Source: an uncultured Flavobacteriaceae bacterium (GTDB lineage: Bacteria; Bacteroidota; Bacteroidia; Flavobacteriales; Flavobacteriaceae). Taken from it: a stretch of 64,000 nucleotides of DNA. Where the stretch lies: contig CAJPUR010000002.1 in NCBI GenBank assembly GCA_905381055.1, positions 33,505 through 97,504 on the forward strand, in the 5' to 3' direction. Made by a program: the position numbers and the translations under genes. A model generated the notes under the pieces. It was not told the origin of the DNA. It worked only from the letters and a program-made list of their open reading frames with translations, and did not search any database. Of this stretch, positions 48,191 to 56,311 are shown one piece after another (the first letter of the stretch is position 1; every line of letters starts with the position of its first letter).

Positions 48191-48811
48191 TTAAACTTTT
48201 AAAGATGAAAAAACATAATACATTTCAGAAGCAATTACTAAATTTGTTTTCATATACTCTTTATCACAAAATCTTGAATTATCAAAAATTTTCGGATCTT
48301 CATATGGGATTGAGATTATTTTATCTGCTCCCATAATAAAAGGACAATTTTTTTCTGCTGAGGAACATGTCATTAAAGCAACAAAGTTTTTTTTTGGATT
48401 AACTTTGTCATTGAATTTTTTTGAAAAACATGAAATTTCATTTAAGTGATCAGAATAACTTAACTTATAAATTGAATTTTTTTTTCTAATTTTTGAATTT
48501 AGCCTAAACCCGCATTTAATCAATGAATTAATTACATTTTCAGCAATCTCAGTTGAAATTGTCCCGCCTGAAAAAGACTTAAATTTTTTAATTTTAAAAT
48601 AATCTGCAAGGACTTGAGCCCATATTTGACTAAAATGACTTCTCCTAGAATTATGTGTACAAATAAAATTTAAATTAATCTCTTTTTCTAAATCAATTTT
48701 AGATTGGATATAATTAATAATTTCTACTAAAATTCTTTTCCGTGTAGAGATAATTTTATTGGTTTTAAATTCAGTTATTTTATTTTCAATCTCAGAAAAA
48801 AATAATGACAT
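48191..48811 (-). CDS. Low-molecular-weight phosphatase / arsenate-reductase-like protein
   Basis: A 206-residue protein with the CX5R active-site loop CTHNSRR (C51-R57) right after a hydrophobic strand, as in low-molecular-weight tyrosine phosphatases and ArsC. The loop is at residue 51 because of a 45-residue N-terminal extension. A C-terminal SIPYEDPKIFDNSRFCDKEY region could supply the general acid (EDP) and extra cysteines (C137, C156, C162 region), which ArsC-type enzymes use as shuttles. Phosphatase versus arsenate reductase cannot be decided. Divergent from the DtxR-like regulator. Confidence 0.75.
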   Translation of the reverse strand: MSLFFSEIENKITEFKTNKIISTRKRILVEIINYIQSKIDLEKEINLNFICTHNSRRSHFSQIWAQVLADYFKIKKFKSFSGGTISTEIAENVINSLIKCGFRLNSKIRKKNSIYKLSYSDHLNEISCFSKKFNDKVNPKKNFVALMTCSSAEKNCPFIMGADKIISIPYEDPKIFDNSRFCDKEYMKTNLVIASEMYYVFSSLKV

Positions 48812-48866
48812 ATCTAATAAATTAAAAAATTTAAAGTTAATTATTATTTAATTTTAAATTAATTTA

Positions 48867-48876
48867 TCTAATTAGA
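48867..48876. promoter_or_regulatory. Palindrome between the phosphatase and DtxR-like genes
   Basis: TCTAATTAGA is a perfect 10-base palindrome, 40 bases before the DtxR-like ATG and 56 bases before the phosphatase gene. Regulators of this family often bind such sites in their own promoter. The arms are short and the site is only a candidate. Confidence 0.3.
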
Positions 48877-48915
48877 ATCTTTTAAACTATATTTATTAAT
48901 AAGATCCTAGCATTA

Positions 48916-49326
48916 ATGAAAAAAACTGTAGCCAAAGAAGATTACTTAAAATTGATATATAAAATTATCGAAGAAAATAAAAAGGTTTCTGTTTCATTAA
49001 TTGCAAATCATCTTTGTATTGGATATTCTTCTGTTTCTAACATGCTTAAAAAACTTAAAGAACTTGGTTGGATAGAATATAAGCCTTATAAGCCGATTTT
49101 TCTGACAAAAAAAGGAGAAGTTATTGCTCGTCAAATTGTTTCAAAACATAGACTTACTGAATTATTTCTGGTTAATGTGATGGGTTTTAAAATAAAAGAG
49201 GTTCATGAAATTGCTGAAGAAATTGAACATATAAATAATCCTAAATTTTTTAACAGAATGAAAAAAATTGTAAAAAATGTAAAAACAGACCCTCACGGAT
49301 CAGCAATTCCAAATTGTGAATTTTAA
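48916..49326 (+). CDS. DtxR/MntR-family metal-dependent regulator
   Basis: A 136-residue repressor-type protein with a winged helix (about 1-65; SVSLIANHLCIGYSSVSNMLKKL) and a metal-binding dimer domain (about 66-136). By recalled alignment with MntR, metal ligands D9, H78, E101, E104 and H105 are kept, while MntR Glu11 is Lys12. The tail DPHGSAIPNCEF resembles the end of the DtxR dimer domain. There is no SH3-like third domain. Metal (Mn or Fe) unknown. Confidence 0.85.
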   Translation: MKKTVAKEDYLKLIYKIIEENKKVSVSLIANHLCIGYSSVSNMLKKLKELGWIEYKPYKPIFLTKKGEVIARQIVSKHRLTELFLVNVMGFKIKEVHEIAEEIEHINNPKFFNRMKKIVKNVKTDPHGSAIPNCEF

Positions 49327-49338
49327 AATTTTAATTAG

Positions 49339-49935
49339 ATGGAAGAATTATTAACAAATAATGAATGGATTAACATGCTGTTAAAATTTTTTTTTAACAC
49401 TTTTTTTATTGGTATTCTTATTAAAATTGTGTTTACCTACAGCAGAGAAATAAGCCGCCATGTTTCAACTTTTTTAATAATAAGTGTAATTGTGTTTTTT
49501 TTATGTTTTTCATTAAAAAAGATTGACCTAAATTTTGGAATGGCACTAGGTTTGTTTGCTATATTTGGTATAATTCGATACAGAACTGAATCAGTACTGC
49601 CAGAGGAAATAACATATCTTTTTGTTACAATTGGACTCTCAGTAATTAATGCTTTAACTGATGGAGTGTTTGGTTGGCTGACTCTCATATTGATAAACAT
49701 TATAGTTTGTATATCTGTGCTTTTTGCTGAAAAGTTTCTACTACATGCAGAAGATAGCAGAATAACTAAAAAAGTCATTTTAAATATTCCCATAAATGAA
49801 TCAGATTTAAAAAAAGAAATTCAAAAATCTATAAAAAATTTTGAAAAAAATCAAAATGTAAAAGTTCAAAATCACATAATTTACAGAATTGATCTTAAAT
49901 CTGGTATCGCCCAAATACATTTTTTCTATTATTGA
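49339..49935 (+). CDS. DUF4956 membrane protein
   Basis: A 198-residue protein with four hydrophobic segments in the first 130 residues, including the family core GMALGLFAIFGIIRYRTE and EEITYLFVTIGLSVINALTDG, and a soluble C-terminal domain (about 140-198) ending in HFFYY. DUF4956 proteins have no fixed function; some are linked to polyphosphate-polymerase or transport loci. It lies 12 bases after the DtxR-like gene and 13 before the GntP permease, so all three may share a transcript. Confidence 0.85.
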   Translation: MEELLTNNEWINMLLKFFFNTFFIGILIKIVFTYSREISRHVSTFLIISVIVFFLCFSLKKIDLNFGMALGLFAIFGIIRYRTESVLPEEITYLFVTIGLSVINALTDGVFGWLTLILINIIVCISVLFAEKFLLHAEDSRITKKVILNIPINESDLKKEIQKSIKNFEKNQNVKVQNHIIYRIDLKSGIAQIHFFYY

Positions 49936-49948
49936 AATTAAATTTTAT

Positions 49949-51265
49949 ATGCCCTTAATTGTTGTTTGTTTTGGAATTTCGTTACTGTTTTTATTGATAC
50001 TTTTTTTTAAATTAAATGCTTTTATTTCATTTATAATTGTATCCCTTTCAATTGGAATTTTACAAGGAATGGATCTAAATCTAATTGTTTCATCAATTGA
50101 AAAAGGGATTGGAAATACTTTAGGGTTTCTTGTCATGATACTTGGCTTGGGTGCTATGTTGGGAAAACAGGTTGCTGATAGTGGAGCTGCTCAAAAAATA
50201 ACAATTGGTCTTGTAAATACATTTGGTATAAAAAATACTAAATGGGCAGTAATGACTACTGGTTTTATTGTTGGCATAACAATGTTTTACTCTGTTGGAT
50301 TTGTTATACTTGTCCCTCTTGTATTTACTGTAGCCATTTCAACAGGTATTCCACTTATTTCTATTGCTCTTCCAATGCTAGCTGCATTATCTGTAACTCA
50401 CGGATACCTCCCACCACATCCAGCCCCTAGTGCTTTGGCTATAATGTTTAATGCTGATATTGGAAAAACTTTAATTTATGGATTTATTATTGCAATTCCT
50501 GTAATATTAATTTCTGGCCCTATTTTGACAAATTTTATAAAAAAAGTTGACGCTAAGCCTTTAAAAGAATTTGTATCTGTAAAAAAATTTGAATCAAACG
50601 AGCTTCCTAGTATGAGAATTAGTTTAATCACAGCTTTAATGCCTGTAATATTAATTGGATTTTCAACTATAATTATTGAGTTAATCAATGAAAAAAATTC
50701 ATCTTACGAAATAATAAAGTTTATTGGCAATCCTGTAATTGCTCTACTAATATCAGTTTTATATAGTATTTATTCATTAGGCATTTCACAAGGGAAAAAG
50801 ATGAAAGAAATAATGACTACTTTCTCAAGTTCAATAACTGGAATAACCATGGTACTACTAATTATTTCAGGAGCTGGTGCACTCAAACAAATATTAATTG
50901 ATAGTGGCGTGAGTCAATATGTTGGGAATCTTCTGCAACTATCTACAATTTCTCCTTTAATTCTTGGATGGTTAATTGCCACTTTTATTAGATTTTGTGT
51001 TGGATCAGCTACTGTTGCTGGTTTAACAACTGCTGGAATTATCCTTCCAATAGTTGAGCTTGGAGATGTTAGTCCAGAATTAATGGTGCTAGCTATCGGT
51101 TCAGGTAGCCTAATGCTTTCTCATGTTAATGACAGTGGATTTTGGCTTTTCAAAGAATATTTCAATTTGTCTGTCAAAGACACATTGCTTACTTGGACAA
51201 TAATGGAAACATCAATTGGAATTACAGGATTGATTGGAGTATTAATTTTAAATTCAATTATTTGA
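49949..51265 (+). CDS. GntP-family permease
   Basis: A 438-residue inner-membrane transporter of the gluconate:H+ symporter family. The long hydrophobic run includes MLAALSVTHGYLPPHPAPSA and the C-terminal SGSLMLSHVNDSGFWLFKEY, both diagnostic of GntP. I chose ATG 49949; an in-frame ATG at 49889 would add 20 residues inside the DUF4956 gene and before the first helix. Unlike the copy at 6690 it is not next to a kinase, so the substrate is open. Confidence 0.88.
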   Translation: MPLIVVCFGISLLFLLILFFKLNAFISFIIVSLSIGILQGMDLNLIVSSIEKGIGNTLGFLVMILGLGAMLGKQVADSGAAQKITIGLVNTFGIKNTKWAVMTTGFIVGITMFYSVGFVILVPLVFTVAISTGIPLISIALPMLAALSVTHGYLPPHPAPSALAIMFNADIGKTLIYGFIIAIPVILISGPILTNFIKKVDAKPLKEFVSVKKFESNELPSMRISLITALMPVILIGFSTIIIELINEKNSSYEIIKFIGNPVIALLISVLYSIYSLGISQGKKMKEIMTTFSSSITGITMVLLIISGAGALKQILIDSGVSQYVGNLLQLSTISPLILGWLIATFIRFCVGSATVAGLTTAGIILPIVELGDVSPELMVLAIGSGSLMLSHVNDSGFWLFKEYFNLSVKDTLLTWTIMETSIGITGLIGVLILNSII

Positions 51266-51284
51266 GGAAATTAATTTTTATAAA

Positions 51285-51323
51285 AAATCAAATCCATCTT
51301 CTGGTTTTTGATTTGTATTTTTT
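51285..51323 (+). terminator. Candidate terminator after GntP
   Basis: AAATCAAA (51285-51292) pairs with TTTGATTT (51307-51314); a T run follows at 51318-51323. The AT-only-rich stem is weak, and it overlaps the last codons of the convergent methyltransferase gene. Confidence 0.35.
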
Positions 51324-51734
51324 GTAATCAGAGCCAAACTTTTCTTCTAATTTTTTTTCTTCTCTTTTTATTTGAAATTCATTAATCCAAAAATAAAATA
51401 TAAATGGGGTTAAAACTGAAAAATAATTAAAATAGTAAACTACTGTTGACATAATAATAATTAACATTCCTAGGTACATTGGATTCCTTGATATTTTGAA
51501 TATACCAGATGAAACTAGATTATTTACATTTTTGAAATTTTGAGGATTTATTGTTGTTTTAGATTTAAAAAACTGAAAAACTGGAATAAATAATACTGAA
51601 AGACCAATAAGTAATAATAATATAGAAATTTGAGTCCTGAAAGGAAGTTCAAATCCAATAATAAAATTAGATGATAAATAAACTAAGGTGGTCAAAAAAA
51701 CAACTATTAAAGGAGGAGGTATTTTAATCTTCAA
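51288..51734 (-). CDS. Isoprenylcysteine/phospholipid methyltransferase-like membrane protein
   Basis: A 148-residue membrane protein with about four helices and the SAM-binding C-terminal region of the ICMT/PEMT group: SRNPMYLGMLI (about 85-95), then the FQIKREEKKLEEKFGSDY helix (about 118-137) and a short basic tail. These bacterial members methylate unknown lipids or small molecules. The start codon is TTG (51734); no ATG fits better. A perfect -7 box lies 23 bases upstream. Confidence 0.83.
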   Translation of the reverse strand: MKIKIPPPLIVVFLTTLVYLSSNFIIGFELPFRTQISILLLLIGLSVLFIPVFQFFKSKTTINPQNFKNVNNLVSSGIFKISRNPMYLGMLIIIMSTVVYYFNYFSVLTPFIFYFWINEFQIKREEKKLEEKFGSDYKKYKSKTRRWI

Positions 51735-51757
51735 AAGCTTTTTTTTTTAAATTTTTC

Positions 51758-51765
51758 CAAATATA
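51758..51765 (-). promoter_or_regulatory. -7 box for the methyltransferase-like gene
   Basis: TATATTTG on the minus strand, 23 bases before the TTG start at 51734. Confidence 0.5.
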
Positions 51766-51835
51766 AAAAGTCTTTTTGAAACACCAAATATTTTTATTTA
51801 TTTAAATATGTTAATTTGAAATAGGATAAAAAAGT

Positions 51836-52255
51836 TTAAATTAATGATGCGTTTAAATGAATTTCGCAATTCAAAGCGCCTGAGATGGGGCAGTCCTTTT
51901 TTGCTTCCTCAGCCAATTCATCAAAGACTTCTTTACTAATCCCTGGAACTTTTGCTTTTAAATTAAGTTCTACAGAAAGTATTTTCCCATCTTCAAATAC
52001 TAAAACAGCATTTGTGTTTAATTCTTCCGGATTAAAGTTAGAATCATTTAAAACAAAACTCAACTTCATATTAAAACAACCAGACAGGGCTGCAGCTATA
52101 AGCTCCTCAGGGTTAGTTCCAAGATTACCGTCATCATTTTTAAATCTTGATTTAAAACTGTAAGGCATTTTAACAAATGCACCACTTTGAGCGCTCAAAA
52201 AACCATTACCATTTTCTCCATCACCATTCCAAATTGCATTTACTTTTCTTTTCAT
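51836..52255 (-). CDS. OsmC-family peroxiredoxin
   Basis: Thiol-dependent hydroperoxide reductase of 139 residues. The two redox cysteines are C60 (ALSGCFNM) and C122 (KKDCPISGAL), and TNPEELIAAA precedes the first. I place the start at ATG 52255 (MKRKVNAIWNGDG); the longer frame from 52273 uses TTG and adds six residues the family lacks. A perfect -7 box lies 26 bases upstream. Confidence 0.92.
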   Translation of the reverse strand: MKRKVNAIWNGDGENGNGFLSAQSGAFVKMPYSFKSRFKNDDGNLGTNPEELIAAALSGCFNMKLSFVLNDSNFNPEELNTNAVLVFEDGKILSVELNLKAKVPGISKEVFDELAEEAKKDCPISGALNCEIHLNASLI

Positions 52256-52281
52256 AAAATTATATTTTAACAATCTTGTTT

Positions 52282-52289
52282 CAAAGTTA
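52282..52289 (-). promoter_or_regulatory. -7 box for the osmC-like gene
   Basis: TAACTTTG on the minus strand fits TAnnTTTG, 26 bases before the chosen ATG. It lies upstream of the alternative TTG start too, but the spacing favours the ATG. Confidence 0.5.
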
Positions 52290-52334
52290 ATCTTTTAATA
52301 AAAAATAAAATAATACTATTTGTTTTATGTTTTA

Positions 52335-53360
52335 TTAATCTCCCAATTCAAATTTAAAATAATCCTTTAATAGATTTAATTCCTTTTCACTGACCTCAAA
52401 CTGATTGTCAAAATTTGAATCGGTTGGAACACCTAAATCTTTTAGGATTTGATAATAAACATTTCTATTACAATGAAATCCATCTAAATAATAAGAATCA
52501 TCAAATAAGTCGTAAAAAGTAAAATCTTTATAAATGAAATTAAATTCTTTAAATAATTTTTTTGTTTCTGCTATGGATTTATCCATATAAGAATAATCAT
52601 ATTTTTTTGATTTAATTTTTTTTGTGACTGACGGTGAAAAAGGGGGAGAGAAAGCAAATACTTGTATATTTTTTTTTTTACAAAAATCTAAGATTCTTTT
52701 TAGAACTTTAATTTGATATAAATCTACATCAGAACCATATTCAAATCTTCTATTACCATTTTTAATTCTATTAAATGTATCTTCAAAATTAAAATCTTCT
52801 AACTCCCTTTTTGGAACAATTAACCTTTTACCATAAAAATAAGATCCATCATTTCTAAAACCTGAAAAATTTTTGATTGCATCTTCTCCAATTAAATATA
52901 TGTTATTAATATTTTTAACCGGATCAAATAAAATAAATGGTAAACTTAAATTATTGATTTTAAAATCGTTGTTATTTCTTGGCTGGAAACTTTTATTAAA
53001 ATTCCATTGATCTAAACCAATTATCAAAGTATCCCCTTTACCTATGTCTAGTCTATTAACTAAATTGTAAATATCATTAAAGGAATTAATGATCAAAGAA
53101 TAATTATACACTTTATTATTTTTAAACATTCCCCTTTCAAAACCTGCTGTCCTAGAGCTACCAAGTATATATATCTCTTTATCATGTTGTTTAAGTTTAA
53201 AATCAATTATGGATTGATTATGCTTTGGATAAAAATATATTGAATTCTTAGATAAAGCTTTTAACTTTTTATGCATGGCCTCGTTAACAATAAAAGCTGA
53301 AAATAATCCAATTAATGTTAGAATAAATAATTTTGTGATTTTTAAAGAAAACTTTTTCAT
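52335..53360 (-). CDS. SGNH/DltD-like partner protein of the MBOAT acyltransferase
   Basis: A 341-residue protein with one N-terminal membrane anchor (about 8-27) and a periplasmic SGNH-hydrolase-like domain. Candidate catalytic residues are S68/S69 in ILGSSRTAG and D293/H296 in YLDGFHCN. Proteins like this (DltD, AlgJ/AlgX) finish the acyl transfer begun by an MBOAT protein. Its ATG shares one base with the MBOAT stop (TAATG), so the two are coupled. I do not see a named subfamily. Confidence 0.78.
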   Translation of the reverse strand: MKKFSLKITKLFILTLIGLFSAFIVNEAMHKKLKALSKNSIYFYPKHNQSIIDFKLKQHDKEIYILGSSRTAGFERGMFKNNKVYNYSLIINSFNDIYNLVNRLDIGKGDTLIIGLDQWNFNKSFQPRNNNDFKINNLSLPFILFDPVKNINNIYLIGEDAIKNFSGFRNDGSYFYGKRLIVPKRELEDFNFEDTFNRIKNGNRRFEYGSDVDLYQIKVLKRILDFCKKKNIQVFAFSPPFSPSVTKKIKSKKYDYSYMDKSIAETKKLFKEFNFIYKDFTFYDLFDDSYYLDGFHCNRNVYYQILKDLGVPTDSNFDNQFEVSEKELNLLKDYFKFELGD

Positions 53361-54781
53361 TAAAACTGAAAATATATAAACCCACTAGATTTATTATAAA
53401 ACAATATAATACAAAAGATAATTAGAGTAGATATAATTAAATCGAGATTTTCAGAAATTTTAAAATTTAATCTCTCTTTATGTCTAATAAAATATTCCAA
53501 AATTAAAAAAGGAACCACAAAAAGAAATCCAGCTAAATTATCAGATGGCACACTAAAGGAAAAAAACATTTGAAATAAATAATAAAAAGAATCAGTTAAT
53601 GTCTCGCTTCTAAAAAAAACCCATCCAATAACAACTAAAATAAATGTAGTAAATACCTGAAAAAACTCTTTAAATTCAGGTATGATTCTATCTTCAGCAA
53701 TAATTGTATTAACATAATTCCTGTTTGTTTTAAAAATAAATGATGGTATAAAAAGTAATGAATGAAAAAGCCCCCAAATTATAAATGTCCAGTTTGCACC
53801 ATGCCAAAAACCACTAACAATAAAAATTATAAAAATATTTCTAATTGATTTAAAAGTCCCTTTTTTTGAACCACCTAAAGGTATATATAAATAATCTCTG
53901 AACCATGATGAAAGTGAGATATGCCATCTTCTCCAAAACTCTCCAATATTTCTTGAGAAGTACGGAAACTTAAAATTTGAGATCAATTCAAATCCAAAAA
54001 GTTTTGCTGTGCCTATTGCAATATCTGAATACCCGCTAAAATCACAATATATTTGGAAAGCAAAATATATTGCACCCACCCAAAGTATACCACCCTCCAG
54101 ATCTTGGTAGTTATTAAATATGTTGTCGACCATAGGTGCAAGTGAATCTGCAATAACCACTTTCTTAAACATACCCCAAAGTATTAATCTTAATCCATCT
54201 ACTGATTGATCATATTTAAATTCCCTTTTATTTAAAACCTGAGGGATTAAGTTTTTAGCTCTCTCTATAGGACCAGCAACTAATTGAGGAAAAAATGAAA
54301 CAAAAGATGCAAATGAAATAAAATCTTTAGTAGGTTCTAATTTTTTCTTGTAAATATCTATTGAATATGACATTGACTGAAAAGTATAGAATGATATTCC
54401 AACAGGCAAAATGATTTTTAAAGTCCAAATACTTTTTATTTCGTATCCAATTGAGTTAAACAATTCAAACCATGAATCAATAAAGAAATTATAATACTTA
54501 AAGAAACCTAATATTGTAAGATTACTTATAACTGAAAACCAAACTAATAATTTTTGTTTTTTTTTTGAATCCTTTTTAGCGATAGATAATCCAATAGAAT
54601 AATCTATAACAGTAGAAATAAAAATTAATGATAAAAATCTATAATCCCACCAACCATAAAAAATGTATGAACTAGCAAGTATTAATAAATTTTGAAGCAA
54701 TAAATTTTTATTAAATAAAAACCAGTATAAGATAAATACTATTGGCAGAAAAATTATATACTCAATTGAATTGAATAACAT
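53360..54781 (-). CDS. MBOAT-family O-acyltransferase (AlgI/DltB-like)
   Basis: A 473-residue inner-membrane protein with about 11-12 helices that passes acyl groups, usually acetyl, across the membrane to a glycan. The catalytic His is H327 in GFWHGANWTF; FWRRWH (282-287) and FRDYLYIPLGGS are the other marks of the AlgI group, with VAGPIERA near 168-175. It lies 12 bases after the phosphatase gene and is coupled to the SGNH gene. The glycan acceptor is unknown. Confidence 0.92.
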   Translation of the reverse strand: MLFNSIEYIIFLPIVFILYWFLFNKNLLLQNLLILASSYIFYGWWDYRFLSLIFISTVIDYSIGLSIAKKDSKKKQKLLVWFSVISNLTILGFFKYYNFFIDSWFELFNSIGYEIKSIWTLKIILPVGISFYTFQSMSYSIDIYKKKLEPTKDFISFASFVSFFPQLVAGPIERAKNLIPQVLNKREFKYDQSVDGLRLILWGMFKKVVIADSLAPMVDNIFNNYQDLEGGILWVGAIYFAFQIYCDFSGYSDIAIGTAKLFGFELISNFKFPYFSRNIGEFWRRWHISLSSWFRDYLYIPLGGSKKGTFKSIRNIFIIFIVSGFWHGANWTFIIWGLFHSLLFIPSFIFKTNRNYVNTIIAEDRIIPEFKEFFQVFTTFILVVIGWVFFRSETLTDSFYYLFQMFFSFSVPSDNLAGFLFVVPFLILEYFIRHKERLNFKISENLDLIISTLIIFCIILFYNKSSGFIYFQF

Positions 54782-54793
54782 TTTATAGAAAAG

Positions 54794-56146
54794 TTATTTA
54801 ATCGAATTAGAAATGGTTTTTAGTCCAGTTGAAAAATCTTTTGTTATAATAGCTTTATCATAAAGATTCCCTAGGGTTGTGTATGCACTGTAAATCAATT
54901 TATCATTTTCAACTCTAATAACTTGAAAGAACTGAGTTTGTTCTCCTAATTTATCAGATTTATACCCATCAACTTGATAACTTTTAATTTGTTCTTTATC
55001 AAGGGCATATTGTTTAGGACCACTTACAGAAGTCACATATAAAGTTTTAAAGTTTCCTAATTGATCAATATTTGGAGATTTTACAGGGATATGACCTCTT
55101 GCATAGGTATGATCATGTCCATTAAGAACTAAATCTACACTATACTTATCAAATAAAGGTTTCCATATTTTTCTGGCATATTCAAAATCTCGCCCTGAAG
55201 CAGGAGAAAATACCGAATGGTGACTAGTAACTATTTTCCATTTTGCATTACTTTTACTCAATTTTTCTTTAATATAATCCGTTTGCATTTCAAGATCAAC
55301 ATTAGAATTAAGGACAACTATAAGTATATCTTGATACTCAACTGTATAAACAGTTTCATGGAGCTTAGTATCTAAGGTTTTTTCAACTGGTAAATTAAAT
55401 TGAGGTCTCCACTGAATAGATAATCTTTTAGGTTTTGTTCCTCCGTATCCATCAATCCGTTGGAATTCATGATTACCCACCACAGGAATTGCTGTCCATT
55501 GGCTATGAATAAAACCACCTGCTTTAAACCATTGAGCCCACTCATAGTCTTTGTGAGCCGTATCGACTAAATCTCCAGCATGAATAACAAATGATGCATT
55601 TGGAGCAGTTTGATAAGCCATTCTAATAACCCTTGACCAATGATTTAAAAGATCATTTTGAGCATCTCCAAAATATACAAATTCAGTAGGATTGTAATTA
55701 TCATCAGCTGTTTTGAACTGAATCCACTCAGACCAATTTTTACCATATCCTACTCTGTATGCATACAATGTATTTGGTTTTAAATTTTCAAATACTACAC
55801 TATGATAATTTACAATCAAAGATTTATTTGATTTGTAAAGACCTAAATCAAATTCTTCAGTTGATGCAATGTAGGTGATTGCTTTTCGCACAAAACTAGA
55901 GTTAACACCTGCAACTGCTATTTGAGCTGTAGCTTTTTCTATAGATGAATCTGTTCTCCATGTTACAGCCCTTTTTGTAGAAGGATCACCGTTAAAAGTT
56001 AAGATAATTCGATCCGGATCTTTACTTGGAATTTCCCAATGATGTAAACCATCGTGTATATGCTCGTGAGAATGCTTATGCCTTTGAGCATTTATATTAA
56101 AACAAAAAATTAAAAGTAAAATGAAAACACAATGGTGTTTAATCAT
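54794..56146 (-). CDS. Purple-acid-phosphatase-like exported metallophosphoesterase
   Basis: Signal peptide about 1-20 (ending NINAQ), a His-rich stretch (RHKHSHEHIHDGLHHWE), an N-terminal fibronectin-like domain (about 45-150) and a calcineurin-type phosphatase domain. The five metal motifs are seen: YFGDAQND, HAGDLVD, VVGNHEF, SHHSVF and NGHDHTYARGH. I start at ATG 56146 rather than TTG 56206, because the signal peptide starts there; 450 residues. Likely removes phosphate from periplasmic esters. Confidence 0.9.
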   Translation of the reverse strand: MIKHHCVFILLLIFCFNINAQRHKHSHEHIHDGLHHWEIPSKDPDRIILTFNGDPSTKRAVTWRTDSSIEKATAQIAVAGVNSSFVRKAITYIASTEEFDLGLYKSNKSLIVNYHSVVFENLKPNTLYAYRVGYGKNWSEWIQFKTADDNYNPTEFVYFGDAQNDLLNHWSRVIRMAYQTAPNASFVIHAGDLVDTAHKDYEWAQWFKAGGFIHSQWTAIPVVGNHEFQRIDGYGGTKPKRLSIQWRPQFNLPVEKTLDTKLHETVYTVEYQDILIVVLNSNVDLEMQTDYIKEKLSKSNAKWKIVTSHHSVFSPASGRDFEYARKIWKPLFDKYSVDLVLNGHDHTYARGHIPVKSPNIDQLGNFKTLYVTSVSGPKQYALDKEQIKSYQVDGYKSDKLGEQTQFFQVIRVENDKLIYSAYTTLGNLYDKAIITKDFSTGLKTISNSIK

Positions 56147-56311
56147 AATTGGTTTTTTAAAAAACTTAAAAGTATAAAAATAATGATTTATGTGCTTTAA
56201 ATTCAAATAAAAAAATAAAAAACCTTATTTTTAATACAGTTACTTTTAAAAATTAAAGGGTGTTAGTTCACCATTAAATGTGAAAATTTATTTTGAAAAA
56301 TAATTTTAAAA

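Noticed and set aside
56207..56311. Possible left attachment site copy of the tRNA 3' end, expected if the GH123-like gene came on an element integrated at the tRNA
   Set aside because: I found no direct repeat of the tRNA 3' end (the GGTGGTCCCACC region) in this gap, and there is no integrase gene in the window.
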